Below, piece after piece: positions 1 through 11,000 of a DNA stretch of 64,000 bases (the first letter of the stretch is position 1; every line of letters begins with the position of its first letter). The stretch comes from Ancistrus triradiatus (lineage: Eukaryota > Chordata > Actinopteri > Siluriformes > Loricariidae). The translations under genes and the position numbers were made by a program. Location: positions 496,001 through 560,000 of the forward strand of contig JAJAGP010000082.1 of the NCBI GenBank assembly GCA_025084515.1, given 5' to 3'. A model generated the notes under the pieces. The model did no database searches. It was not told where the DNA came from and was given only the letters and a program-made list of their open reading frames with translations.

Positions 1-396
1 GCTCCCCAGTACCTCAGTGATATCATTGTTAAGTGCGTTCCACCAAGGGCCCTCAGATCAGCTAACAAAAGAGGCAAAAGAGTGGAAAGGCGACCTTTTC
101 TTATTACGGCCCCAACCCTTGGAAAGTTCCTCCTGATGACCGGTGGGCTCTGAACGGTCTTAACATATTTAAGAGGAGGGTTAAGACATGTTCAGGTTGG
201 CTTTTTGCTAATGTTTTATCTGTTTAGATGTCATCTGCATTTTTAACTATTTCCACTTTACTTCATTCTATTTTTTTATTGTTATTTTATGTTTTCTTTT
301 GCTTTTAACTATATGTATGTGTTTGTTTTTACTTCTGCTAGTGTAAAGCACTTTGTAAAACGTTCGAAAAAGTGATATATAAATAAAGCTTATTAT
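1..396 (+). mobile_element. LINE-like 3' end
   Basis: A frame near 45-150 reads LRSANKRGKRVERRPFLITA, resembling the C-terminus of fish L2/CR1-type LINE proteins (usual form ...RSFGDRAFSVAAPKLWN). It is followed by a tail with tgtaaagcactttgtaaaa and atataaataaagctta, typical of fish LINE 3' ends. Cut by the window start; family not certain. Confidence 0.45.
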
Positions 397-554
397 TTGG
401 GATATTTAAAGATATTTGTATAGCACTTCTCACACGATACAAAAAAAAGTGTTTGACAATCTGGGCATGATGACACATTTTCAATTGAAGATAGCACATT
501 TATACACTGCCTGACCAAAAATAAAGTCACCATCTGGATTTACCTACGCAAATA

Positions 555-589
<35 letters not shown>

Positions 590-1019
590 CCTCCCATCGG
601 ATAATCACTGCATTGGTGATGATGTTTCAGCTTCAACAAGTTCTTTAACCCTAACTGATGCAGTGAGGAGCTTCTCATTTGTTAAACAACCATGTCCAAA
701 GACGTCCTGCGGTCGTGGAAAAGATGTTCATCTGTTTCAGAGGAGTCAGATTGTGAGAGAGTGGTCAAGGAGCATGAGCCATCATTTTCACACATGGATT
801 GTCCACCACAGAGTCCAGACCTGAACCCCACTGAGAAGCTTTGGGATGTGCTGGAGGAGACTTTGTGCAAGATCTTGGGGGAAAAATTAATGAAAGTCTG
901 GACAGAAATAAACGTTGTGACATCGCAGAAGCTTGTGGAAACGTGCCATAATCAAAGCTAAAGGTGGTCCAATGAAATATTAGTGTGAGAGACCTTTTTT
1001 TTTGGGCCAGCCAGTGTAT
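397..1019 (+). mobile_element. Tc1-like deletion derivative with duplicated flank, copy A
   Basis: A short Tc1-like element (about 502-1019) starts tacactgcctgaccaaaaa and ends ttgggccagccagtgta as inexact inverted ends. Inside it keeps the transposase C-terminal signature SPDLNPTEKLWDVLEE. A run of about 38 A lies at 549-587. About 105 bases before the element (397-501) also recur before copy B. Confidence 0.7.
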
Positions 1020-1452
1020 TACTAGTTATTTAAAATTCTTTTAATTGCAAAGGTTTTTTAGTTTAAAAGCGGATGCAAGAAATGTGCATTGTTTTCCATT
1101 GTTGACACTTCAGAAACAAAAAAGGAAGCTTTTTACTGAATATAAAATCAATAATGATGAGAAAATCAAAGTGAGCAGAGAGGGTCGTTACACCCCTAGT
1201 AAGCAGCAATGTAAAAAAGTTCCGGGTTAGAGTGAGAAACGCACGGTTGGAAACTATTTTAACAGTCAATTTAAGCTGATCGAGTCCATTAATCGTTGCA
1301 CGACCCTTCACGCTAAAGAAACTGCACTACTAATCTACCACTATAATAAAATCAAACATAAAAGAAACCTGTGCGCTCTTTATTCTCAGCACTGGCTTCC
1401 ATGTCTCTAGTTACTCAGTGAAAGCAGCACTGCTCCGAGCCGGCGGCTTTAC
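1020..1452. other. usp9x intron, no feature
   Basis: AT-rich intronic sequence between the Tc1 derivative and the exon donor; no repeat or motif recognised. Confidence 0.5.
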
Positions 1453-2008
1453 CTGGCGGTGGGGTCAGATAGACGCCATTACAGGTCAGCAGTTTCTTGA
1501 TGAACTGGAAGTACTCCAGGCTGTACTGCATGCGGCTGTGCATGAACTGCACGTTCTGCTTGCGCACGCTGCACTCGATGGCCGGGGGCATCTTGATCTG
1601 GTTGGGCTTGCTGCTCAGCGACAGCTCCGTGATGTACTTCACCAGCTCGCCGTCCTTATCCAGCGAGTCCATGCGCTCGTAGAACAGGATGTAAGCGTTC
1701 CACCAGCGCTTCTGCCGTCGGTACGACATGCGCTTCATCATGTGGTCGAAAACCTCGCCCATGTACTCGCCCCCGAAACACTGGTTCTTCATCTCCTCGT
1801 CGTCGTCCATCTTGCACTCGGTGACGTCGCCGTCGTCGAACTTGTACCAGCGGTTGGCCTCGCCCTCGCCGCCGCCGCCGCTCCTCTGCGTGATGTACGA
1901 GTAGTAATGACCCCCGCTGGCCTGGCCCGAGTGCACCAGCACCCCGACCAGTCTGTAGCGCGAGCTGCATGGCACCTCCGGCTCGGAAATCTCATTCTGC
2001 TGGATCAT
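1453..2008 (-). CDS. usp9x: usp9x exon, residues 1849-2033, catalytic His box; last exon in the window
   Basis: Codes YRLVGVLVHSGQASGGHYYS (catalytic His codon 1907-1909), then RWYKFDDGDVTECKMDDDEE and RRQKRWWNAYILFYERMD, ending YLTPPP plus one base at donor gtaaag. A Gly/Glu-rich insert (SGGGGEGEA) replaces the human NGGDGER. This exon is conspicuously GC- and CpG-rich next to the other exons. The next exon is outside the window. Confidence 0.97.
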
Positions 2009-5000
2009 CTGAGGAGATCAAAACAGGACTCGTGAACCACAACAGATGGAAAATGCATCTTCTCTCAGCAATGAAAAATGAATGAGACTGCTAGATTAAA
2101 ACTTACAAAAACAAGACTTTTTCGCCTGCTCCCTATTTGCGCCATTGAATTGCCGCCCGCTGTGGCACCTCAGCAACCAAAATGCTAATTAACTACATTT
2201 AGCAGACGCCCTTATCCAGAGCGACTTACAATTGATACAGTCTTACAATCCAAGCAATTGTGGGTTAAGGGCCTTGCTCAAGGACCCAGCAGTGGCAGCT
2301 TGGCAGAGGTGGGATTTGAACCCTGGACCTTCTGGTCCATAGTCCAGTACCTTAACCACTAGGCTACGATATTTCAACTTGAGAAATACTGTAATCTGAT
2401 AATAAACAAATGCACATACAGCAGAAACCATACTCTGAATTTCAAATTTCATAAACAAACATAAACCTAGATGCTGCATTGGCCGCTGGATAATGCGTCA
2501 ATGTCATCGCCATATTGGTCCAGGTACCTTCTCAATTCTCCAAAGACTGTATTGGAAAAACCATGCCTGATTCTAGTCTAATAAATAGTAATATAATAAA
2601 ACAATAGTAGCAAATAATCAATAGTACATAGTATATGTTGTATAAATAGTCAAATGAGTCGTATAGTAGTATTCATATACTATATCTACTATTGTCAATC
2701 TATTATTTCTTTACTTACATCATTTATCCACACACAACCAATTCAAACTCTTATAACAGGAAATCATCTTCCACCATGTTTACTTCCTGGTACACACTCC
2801 TCTCTATCGAGATTCAATACAACTGAACTTAAATCCTACTTTGTACTCCACGTAGATCACAAGCCTTGAATAGAAAAACAAGAAAAAATTAGGTTCTTGT
2901 GCATTTAAACCTCTGTTCACTTGTATTTCTTTACACGCCAGTCTTGCCTGGATCAATATGGCGGACGCATTGACCTATCGCAGCGATGAGCCGAAGCAGC
3001 CAATGCGGGGTCTAGGTATATACACTGCCTGGGATAATCACTGCATTGGTGATTATGTTTCAGCTGGCAAGTTCTTTAACCCTAACTGATGCAGTCGAAA
3101 GACATCCTGTGGTCGTGGAAAAGATTTTTTTTTTTTATTTACAAATTTTGCCATCGTGCTTTTGTTAACTCTCCAGTAAGCTCTACTTTGCATCACGGTG
3201 CAAAAATGTCAAGACAACATAACCATGGAGCGCTCTCACGCGATTTCTGTATGCACATCTGATAACGTCGTTGCGGTCTTTGAACACCAGAGGGCGCAAT
3301 CATCATATACAGCATCTTTTTCTCAATATGGGGTAATGGGGTCATGGAAAGTAAGAGGATTTGGGATGTTTAGAGATATTTGTATAGCACGTTCAATGCA
3401 CACAATTGATACACAAATGTGTTTGACAATCTGGGCATGAGGGTCTCATTTTAAATTTAAGATAGCACATTTATACACTGGCTGGCCATAAAAAGGTCAC
3501 CTCCTGGATTTAACTAAGCAAATAGTTAAATAGTTTAAAAAAGAGCCTCCCATCGGATAATGACTGCATTGGTGATGATGTTTCAGGTGGCAACAAGCTC
3601 TTTAACCCTAACTGATGCAGGGAGGAGCTTCTCATTTGTTAAACAACCATGTCCAAAGACATCCTGTGGTCGTGGAAAAGATGTTCATCTGTTTTAGAAG
3701 GGTCAGATTGGAGAGAGTGGTTCAGGGAGCATGAGCCATCATTTTCACACATGGATTGTCCACCATAAAGTCCAGAACTGATCCCCATTGGGAATCTTTG
3801 GGATGTGCTGGAGAAGACTTTCTCCCATCATCAATACAAGATCTTGGGGGAAAAATGAACACAAGTCTGGACAGAAATAAATCTGACATTGCAATTAGTG
3901 TGTGACCTTCTTTTGGCCAGGCAGTCACGTGACGGGAGCGATGAGCATTTAAAACGATGTAACCATGATTTACAAAAGGTACAGATGCGGTACCTGGTTC
4001 TCCGGGTGCACATCTGAGCCCTCCAGCTTGGCTACACCTGCTACTGTATAAGGCTCCATGTCCAGCTCGCGGGGAAACTCGAAGTAGTCATTAAACTTGA
4101 TGGCACATTCCCGCTCCCAGTCGTAGTCGAACCGCTTGAGCTGGATGGCCAGTACTGGAGGCAGCTTCTTAATGAGCAAGCGCTTCACTGTGTCCACCTG
4201 CAAAGGAGAACACAGCCCTCACCGCAAGCCTGATAAACCCATACCCACAACGGAACCATGACATGCCGGAACGCGCCACTTACCTTCTTGTTGCATTTTT
4301 CACAGTGGTAGGCGTTGGCACCTTCAAGCAAGTCCCCCTTCACGTACTGCTCCATGGAGTCCAGGAGATTCTGGTGGTTTCTGATATCTACATTCAGCGT
4401 GGTGAAGGATTCCTCACACTCATACCTAGAAAACAAGCGCGCATCACTTACACCAAGCGAGCACGGTCACGTCCAGCGGACCCTACGTCCCAGTTTCGAT
4501 GGACCTACCGGTGAGGGCAGCCCTGACAGATCTTCTGATCAGCAAACGAGCCTCCCAGGACTTTACTCAGCATGGGAGGGTGACCCAGCGCTTTTAACGC
4601 CTCGTCTAAACTATCTACTAGCGAGTTGAAGAATTCCAGGGCGTCATGCTGCTCTCTCAGATTCACCGGCTCACCCCATAACCTACAGACAGAGAACCAT
4701 GAGATGATTGACCAGTCGTTCTTAAGCATTAAGCCATACCTTCTGGCAAAGAAAGGTACAGTTACCTAAACTGTTTCCAGAAGCCCCTAGGAACGTAGTA
4801 CTGCAGCCTCGAGGAAGCGAGATGTCCAAAGATGACCTGCAGGTGGCGCAGAACTCCAATGTTGTACTCTTTCCTATCCTCCGACTTGCTGAGCGATGGC
4901 TTATCGTCGAATTGGTGCTGATAGCTGAAGACCTCGTCTCGTGGATCAACGTTACTCTGCAACGTCACACACAGCTCGTTAGGCAGGATCTTACACGCCA

Positions 5001-8000
5001 CAGAAAGTCCGTTCCATTTTCCTTAGGTGGTGACGTTACCAAATTCCAGACGCAAGTTCAGCAGAGAACAGCTAGTATGAACGGAACGGAACTTTAAGTC
5101 AGAATAACTAACTAAAATAACTCCAACCCCTGCTTTTCTCTTCTATTCTTCCTTCTTTTGGCTTCTCCCTTTATCAGGGGTCGCCACAGCGAGTTAAAAC
5201 ATTTCCACCTCAGCCTGTCCTCCACGTCCTCTACTCTCACCCCAACTCCCTGCATATCTTCATTCACCACAACCAAATAACTCCTCTTTGGTCTTCCTCT
5301 CCGTCTCTTGCCTGGCAGCTCCATCGCCAACATCCTCCTACCAATATATCCACTATCCCTCCTCTGCACATGTCCAAACCATCTCAGTCTTCCCTCTCGA
5401 ATTTTGTCTCCCAATTTCCCAACCTGTGCTGTCCCTCTGCTGATCTCATTCCTAATCCTGTCCACCCTAGACACTCCTAAAGAGAACCTCAACATCTCAA
5501 GTTCTGCCACCTCCAGCTCTGCTTCCTGTCTCTTTGTCAGTGCCACTGTCTCTAAGCCATACAACAAGGCTGCTCTCACTACTCTCTTATAAATCTTTCC
5601 TTTCACTTTTGCTGCGACCCTTTTGTCACACAGCACTCCTGACACCCTTCTCCACCCACTCCATCCTGCCTGTACTCTTTTCTTTACCTCCTTTCCACAC
5701 TCCCCATTTCCTTGGACAGTTGATCCCAAGTACCTGAACTCCTGGACCTTTGTAACCACTGATCCCTGAAGCCTGACTGTTCCACCTGCCTCCCTTCTAT
5801 ACCGTCCTAAAATGGAACTTCTACCTTTGCCCTCAGATCCAGGCAATGCCAACATGGCATAGGAGCCTAGATGTAGCTTATTTGTCAGTCACATGATACT
5901 GAGCAAGGATGGTGATCATCACTGGGCAATTATGTAGCAAAAAGAGTTGCTAACAAAAAACCAGGAAAAATGCTTTTCTACATTTGTTTCACTTAATGTC
6001 CTCAACAACACTTTAATACAAAATGTACATAAAGTATTTAAAAATTACACCACACACACTTTCACATTTGTGACCCCACTCCTATACACAACTACATTCG
6101 TATCATGACGGTACAATTCATATCACAGTTCTTAAACAATTTCATTATAGTAAATGATTTCATGAATATACGATACAGGTAGTCCTCAACTCATGATTTG
6201 TTCTGACAAATCCATCGTTAAATCGAGGAGTGTAATATATACAATGATAGCTCAGTTCTCGACCACTCGTCGAATTCGGTTCTTGAAGCACTTGCTTAAA
6301 CGTGTACGAGTCTGCATTTAGCAGACGCCCTTATCCAGAGCGACTTACAATTGATACAGTCTTACAACCCAAGCAAGGACCCAACAGTGGCAACTTGGCA
6401 GAGGTGGGATTTGAACCCTGGACCTTCTGGTCCATAGTCCAGTACCTTACCCACTAGGCTACCACAGTCCCACTCCATCACAAATCAGAGAGCACCTGTA
6501 CAATACAACTCCATTACCGCATAGAACGCCTTATACTGTGTGGATTTTTTGGAGAGCTGGACTGGATTAGTTCAATTTACATTATTCCTTACGGGAAAAA
6601 TTGGCTCGGAACTCGCCGGTTTCAGCTCGTCAAGCCTACTGGCACGAATAAATGACAAGAACCGAGGTACCACTGTACTAGATATCATAGCGCAGCCTAA
6701 ATTAAAGTCTCTGACCTTAAACACGCTCTAAACACAACCGCAACCACGGCTTTTCCTCACTACATAGCGCGTAGTGCAACTTAAACATACTTAGTGGGGG
6801 CTGAAAGTTTGTGAACCCTTTAGAATGTTCTATATTTCTGCATAAATATGACCAGAAACATCAGATTTTCACACAAGTCCTAAACGTAGATGAAGAGAAC
6901 CCAATTAAACAAATGAGACAAAAATATTATACTTGGTCATTTATTTATTGAGGAAAATGATCCAATATTACATATTAGTGAGTGGCAAAAGTATGTGAAC
7001 CACTAGGATTAGCAGTTAATTTGAAGGTGAAATTCAGAGTCAGGCGTTTTCAGTCAATGGGATGACAATCAGGTGTGAGGGGGCACCCTGGCTGTGTCTG
7101 AAATGGTCCACTCATTTACTTATTCACTAATCACAACGTAGTGCGTGCTGTGTAGTACACTATATAGGTAGCAGTGAGCGACAAATGAGGGAATTCAGAC
7201 ACCTCTTACTAATGGCGGAAACAAATGATCTTGACCTTTCGTCCTATAAATCAACCGATACGACTTTGACGTATTAATTTAGCTGACAGTGCTACTTCGC
7301 TAATTTGTCCAACAAACTAAAACCACGAAGAATACATAAATGATAAATACACCATTTTGACCAGTATACTCACTATTATCAACTGTTTGTCGTTTAATAG
7401 TCATTAAATAATATTTTGTACTTCAATTTGTACACAATTCGTCACTCCGGCGGTTTCGGATTTATCCGTCATCTTTGCCGAGTACAGCCGAAGGAAACCG
7501 CTATGCATTGTGGTACGTCAGAGTGCAAGTAGTACAAATCGGTTGTCCACTATATTTATGGTGCATTACGGGTAATAAAGTAGTGTACTATATAGGGAAT
7601 CAATTTGTCCCCTAAATAGTGCACAGGGTACGATTTCAGACACAGCCCCATTTTATTTACAGAACAGGGATCTATCAAAGTCTGCTCTTCACAACATGTT
7701 TGTGAAAGTGCATCATGGCACGAACAAAGGAGATTTCTGAGGACCTCAGAAAAAGAGTTGATGCTCATCAGGCTGGAAAAGGTTACCAAACCATCTCTAA
7801 AGAGTTTGGACCCCACCAATCCACAGTCAGACAGATTGTGTACAAATGGAGGAAATCCAAGAGCGTCGTTACCCTCCCCAGGAGTGGCCTTGATTAACTT
7901 TAATGGATAACGCACAGAAAGACGTTCATTCTGCTCCGAGTTCAAGCCCCTAAGCTCCCATCACCATCTGCGTTCGTCTCCACTCCCCGTCCCAGTCTGA

Positions 8001-11000
8001 CATGAACCTTTCTCAGTCAAAGATTTGTGCCCTCTCTGGTGTCATTAACAGAGAAAACTAGGTGCCCAAACATTCAGTCCATCTATTTAACCCATGGTCC
8101 GGTCCTGCACATTTATAGCTGAGCACTGTGGATCACTTCCAGGAGAGTCAAACAATTAGAGGAAATACCTCATTATCCGGCTTCTCATCTCCAGACATGT
8201 CATCATCCACATCACTGCCCGTGCCCTCGATAGCCAGGATGCCATTTCTGATGGGTGGGATCATGTAGAGCTGCTGGATGACCGAGTTCATGTAGCAGGT
8301 GGCACCCGCATTCTTCAGCCCCACAAAACCCTTATTGGGTCTCGGGCCCACTGGTGGCAGGTACTCCCATTCTGTAAGCCCTTCACAACCTGCAAGAGTC
8401 CGAATGACGTCATGGTACATCTCATAAAACGTTCATTTTGGAATGATTTTTTTAATGGTATAAAATAGTTATTGTTTTCTCTGTTGGCCTCTGGAAAGGG
8501 GTTTCGGAGCATTCGGTGCAGGACCACCAGGTTCTGTAATAGTTTTTTTCCCCCACAGGCCATCAGACTGCTAAACGCTTCACATGCTGCTTCTGTATCA
8601 TCAGGTCTATACGAAATAACACGCCTCTCAGTATACTTACCTCTGTGGATATCTATAAATATGGACATGTATATAATTTTGGACATTTTCATTGCACTTC
8701 AATATTTCTTTTCACTGTGTACTTCAGTATCTTAGAATACCCAGTCATTCACCATATAAACGAGGGACTTCGACTTTGCTAAACTGCTTGGCATTTCGTA
8801 TCAAGGGTTCCGATGAGCTTCTGTACAACTGCGTAAATTGTCTGTCCTGACAAATATGAGCCGTAATGGCATGCGTCATACAGAGTCGTGCGGCACACCA
8901 CAGAGTCAAACCTTTCTGAACGTGGGATGACTCTTCGGTTTCACTTTTAACATCCAATGATGATAGATTGCCAATAGTGATGCCTCCAGCTATAACCACC
9001 GAGTGGCAAACCTCACAGACCGGTGTTTTTCTGCTCAGCGAGTGTTTACATGCACTTAATAATCAGCAGAAAGTCTGATCATTATCAATAATCCGATTGA
9101 ATTTACATGCACTTGGGTAAACATAATGGGAAAGTTCCTGGTTTACCAATAATGGATGTGACAAACTTCAAACTTTATAATTAAATAGATGCTGTATTTA
9201 ATTCTAGGGTTGCCATGTCCCGCAAGTGAAACAAGCAACCAGGTTTATGGAAACAAGCCCAAAATAACACGGCTCATGGCAGACCTGGCAACCATGCGTG
9301 ATACTGCTAGTCGCTTTCAGGGCTTGGGACTCAAACGGTGCGAGGGCAAAAAAATGGGTCTGAAATGTGCGTACGCAACATCTCAAGCAGAAACCGGGAT
9401 TCATAAAGAAATACTTGGCCTACACACATTATGGAGAGAGCGGGTATTCAAGACACTCACTGGTAAAACTAAAAATTGCAGCTAAATGTGCAAACCAAGA
9501 GTATAGGTTCATATCAAATTAAGCTCCATAATGGTCGCCAAGTCAAGAAATCATACTTTTTGTTTGATGTATTTATTGATTTCTTAGAGTACACCAGTTC
9601 ATTAGCCAGTTTTTATGTATTGACATTATGCGTAACTGGACTCTAGCACATTTGTAAGTAAATTTAATGATGTTGAAATTATAGACATTATATATTTCAT
9701 TTATATTAGCTCATTTGGTCAGCATTTCAATGGCTGTTGTATTAATTTGCATTTGTAACTCTGAGAACGCCACCTCCGCTGAAGGCGTGTGGGAATATAA
9801 AATGGTGGCATTTAAATCTGTCATGAATACAGTCTGAGTTTTGCATTTTTATTTACATCATCTATTATTAACATTCAATTTTAGACATCTGAAATAACCG
9901 CAGAACTCTATAGACTGTAGGCTGAGACTGTTTACTGATAGATTTAAATGCCACTGTTTTATATTCCCATGCGCCTTCAGCGGAGGCTGCGTTCTCAGAT
10001 CCTGGATTACAAAAACTATAACAAGCCTCCGAATCAGTATCTCCCGCTTTTTCACTCACCGCGCCACTTAAGAGGGGTTCTACTGAAGCCATTCTCGCAG
10101 GAAGTGAGGGTGAAGCTATGGGCTTTGCTCCACCACTTAGTTAGACTGCCTGTGAAGCGATTCGTTTCTTTGCATTGGTTTTTAGGTCTGACCACTTTTG
10201 TTCTGTGCCAGTGCAGCTTCTAGAATTAACACTACATGTTTCCACTTAAACTACCGATGCCTCCAAAGACACAATGTTTCTTGCCTTGATCTCCGAAACA
10301 AGAACTTCCACCTCATATTCTTGAATTTTTTTATTTTTTGCCTTTCGTTCCTCCACTGTCACCACTATCTCAATCACAAATGAATGAGACACACTAACTA
10401 CTCATGAGATAAAAAGCATATCCATATATGGATTATTGTGGGCGGGAAGGAGGTGGGGCAAGAGGCATGTGGTAATTTGCATATCCATATATGGATAATG
10501 GTGGGCGAGGAGAAGGTGGAGCAAGAGGCTCATAGTAATTTGCATGTCCATATATGGATAATTGTGGGAGGGAAGGAGGTGGAGCAAGAGGCTCAAAGTA
10601 ATTTGCATATCCATATATGGATAATTGTTTCCGGGAAGGAGGTGGAGCAAGAGGGACTGTAGTAGTCTAGTGGTTAAGGTACTGGACTATGGACCACAAG
10701 GTCCAGGGTTCAAATCCCACCTCTGCCAAGCTGCCACTGTTGGGTCCTTGAGCAAGGCCCTTAACCCACAATTGCTTGGATTATAAGACTGTATAAATTG
10801 TAAGTCACTCTGGACAAGGGCGTCTGCTAAATGCTGTAAATGTAAGAGGCCCGTGGTAATTTGCATATTCATATATGGATTTTGTGGGCGGGAAAGAGGT
10901 GGAGCAAGACGGCCATGGTAATTTGCATATCCATATATGGATATTGTGGGCGGGAAAGAGGTGGAGCAAGACGGCCATGGTAATTTGCATGTCCATATAT

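Noticed and set aside
1418..2035. 205-codon plus-strand open frame opposite the last usp9x exon
   Set aside because: Antisense shadow of a GC-rich real exon; the product has no family resemblance while the minus strand matches USP9X residue by residue.
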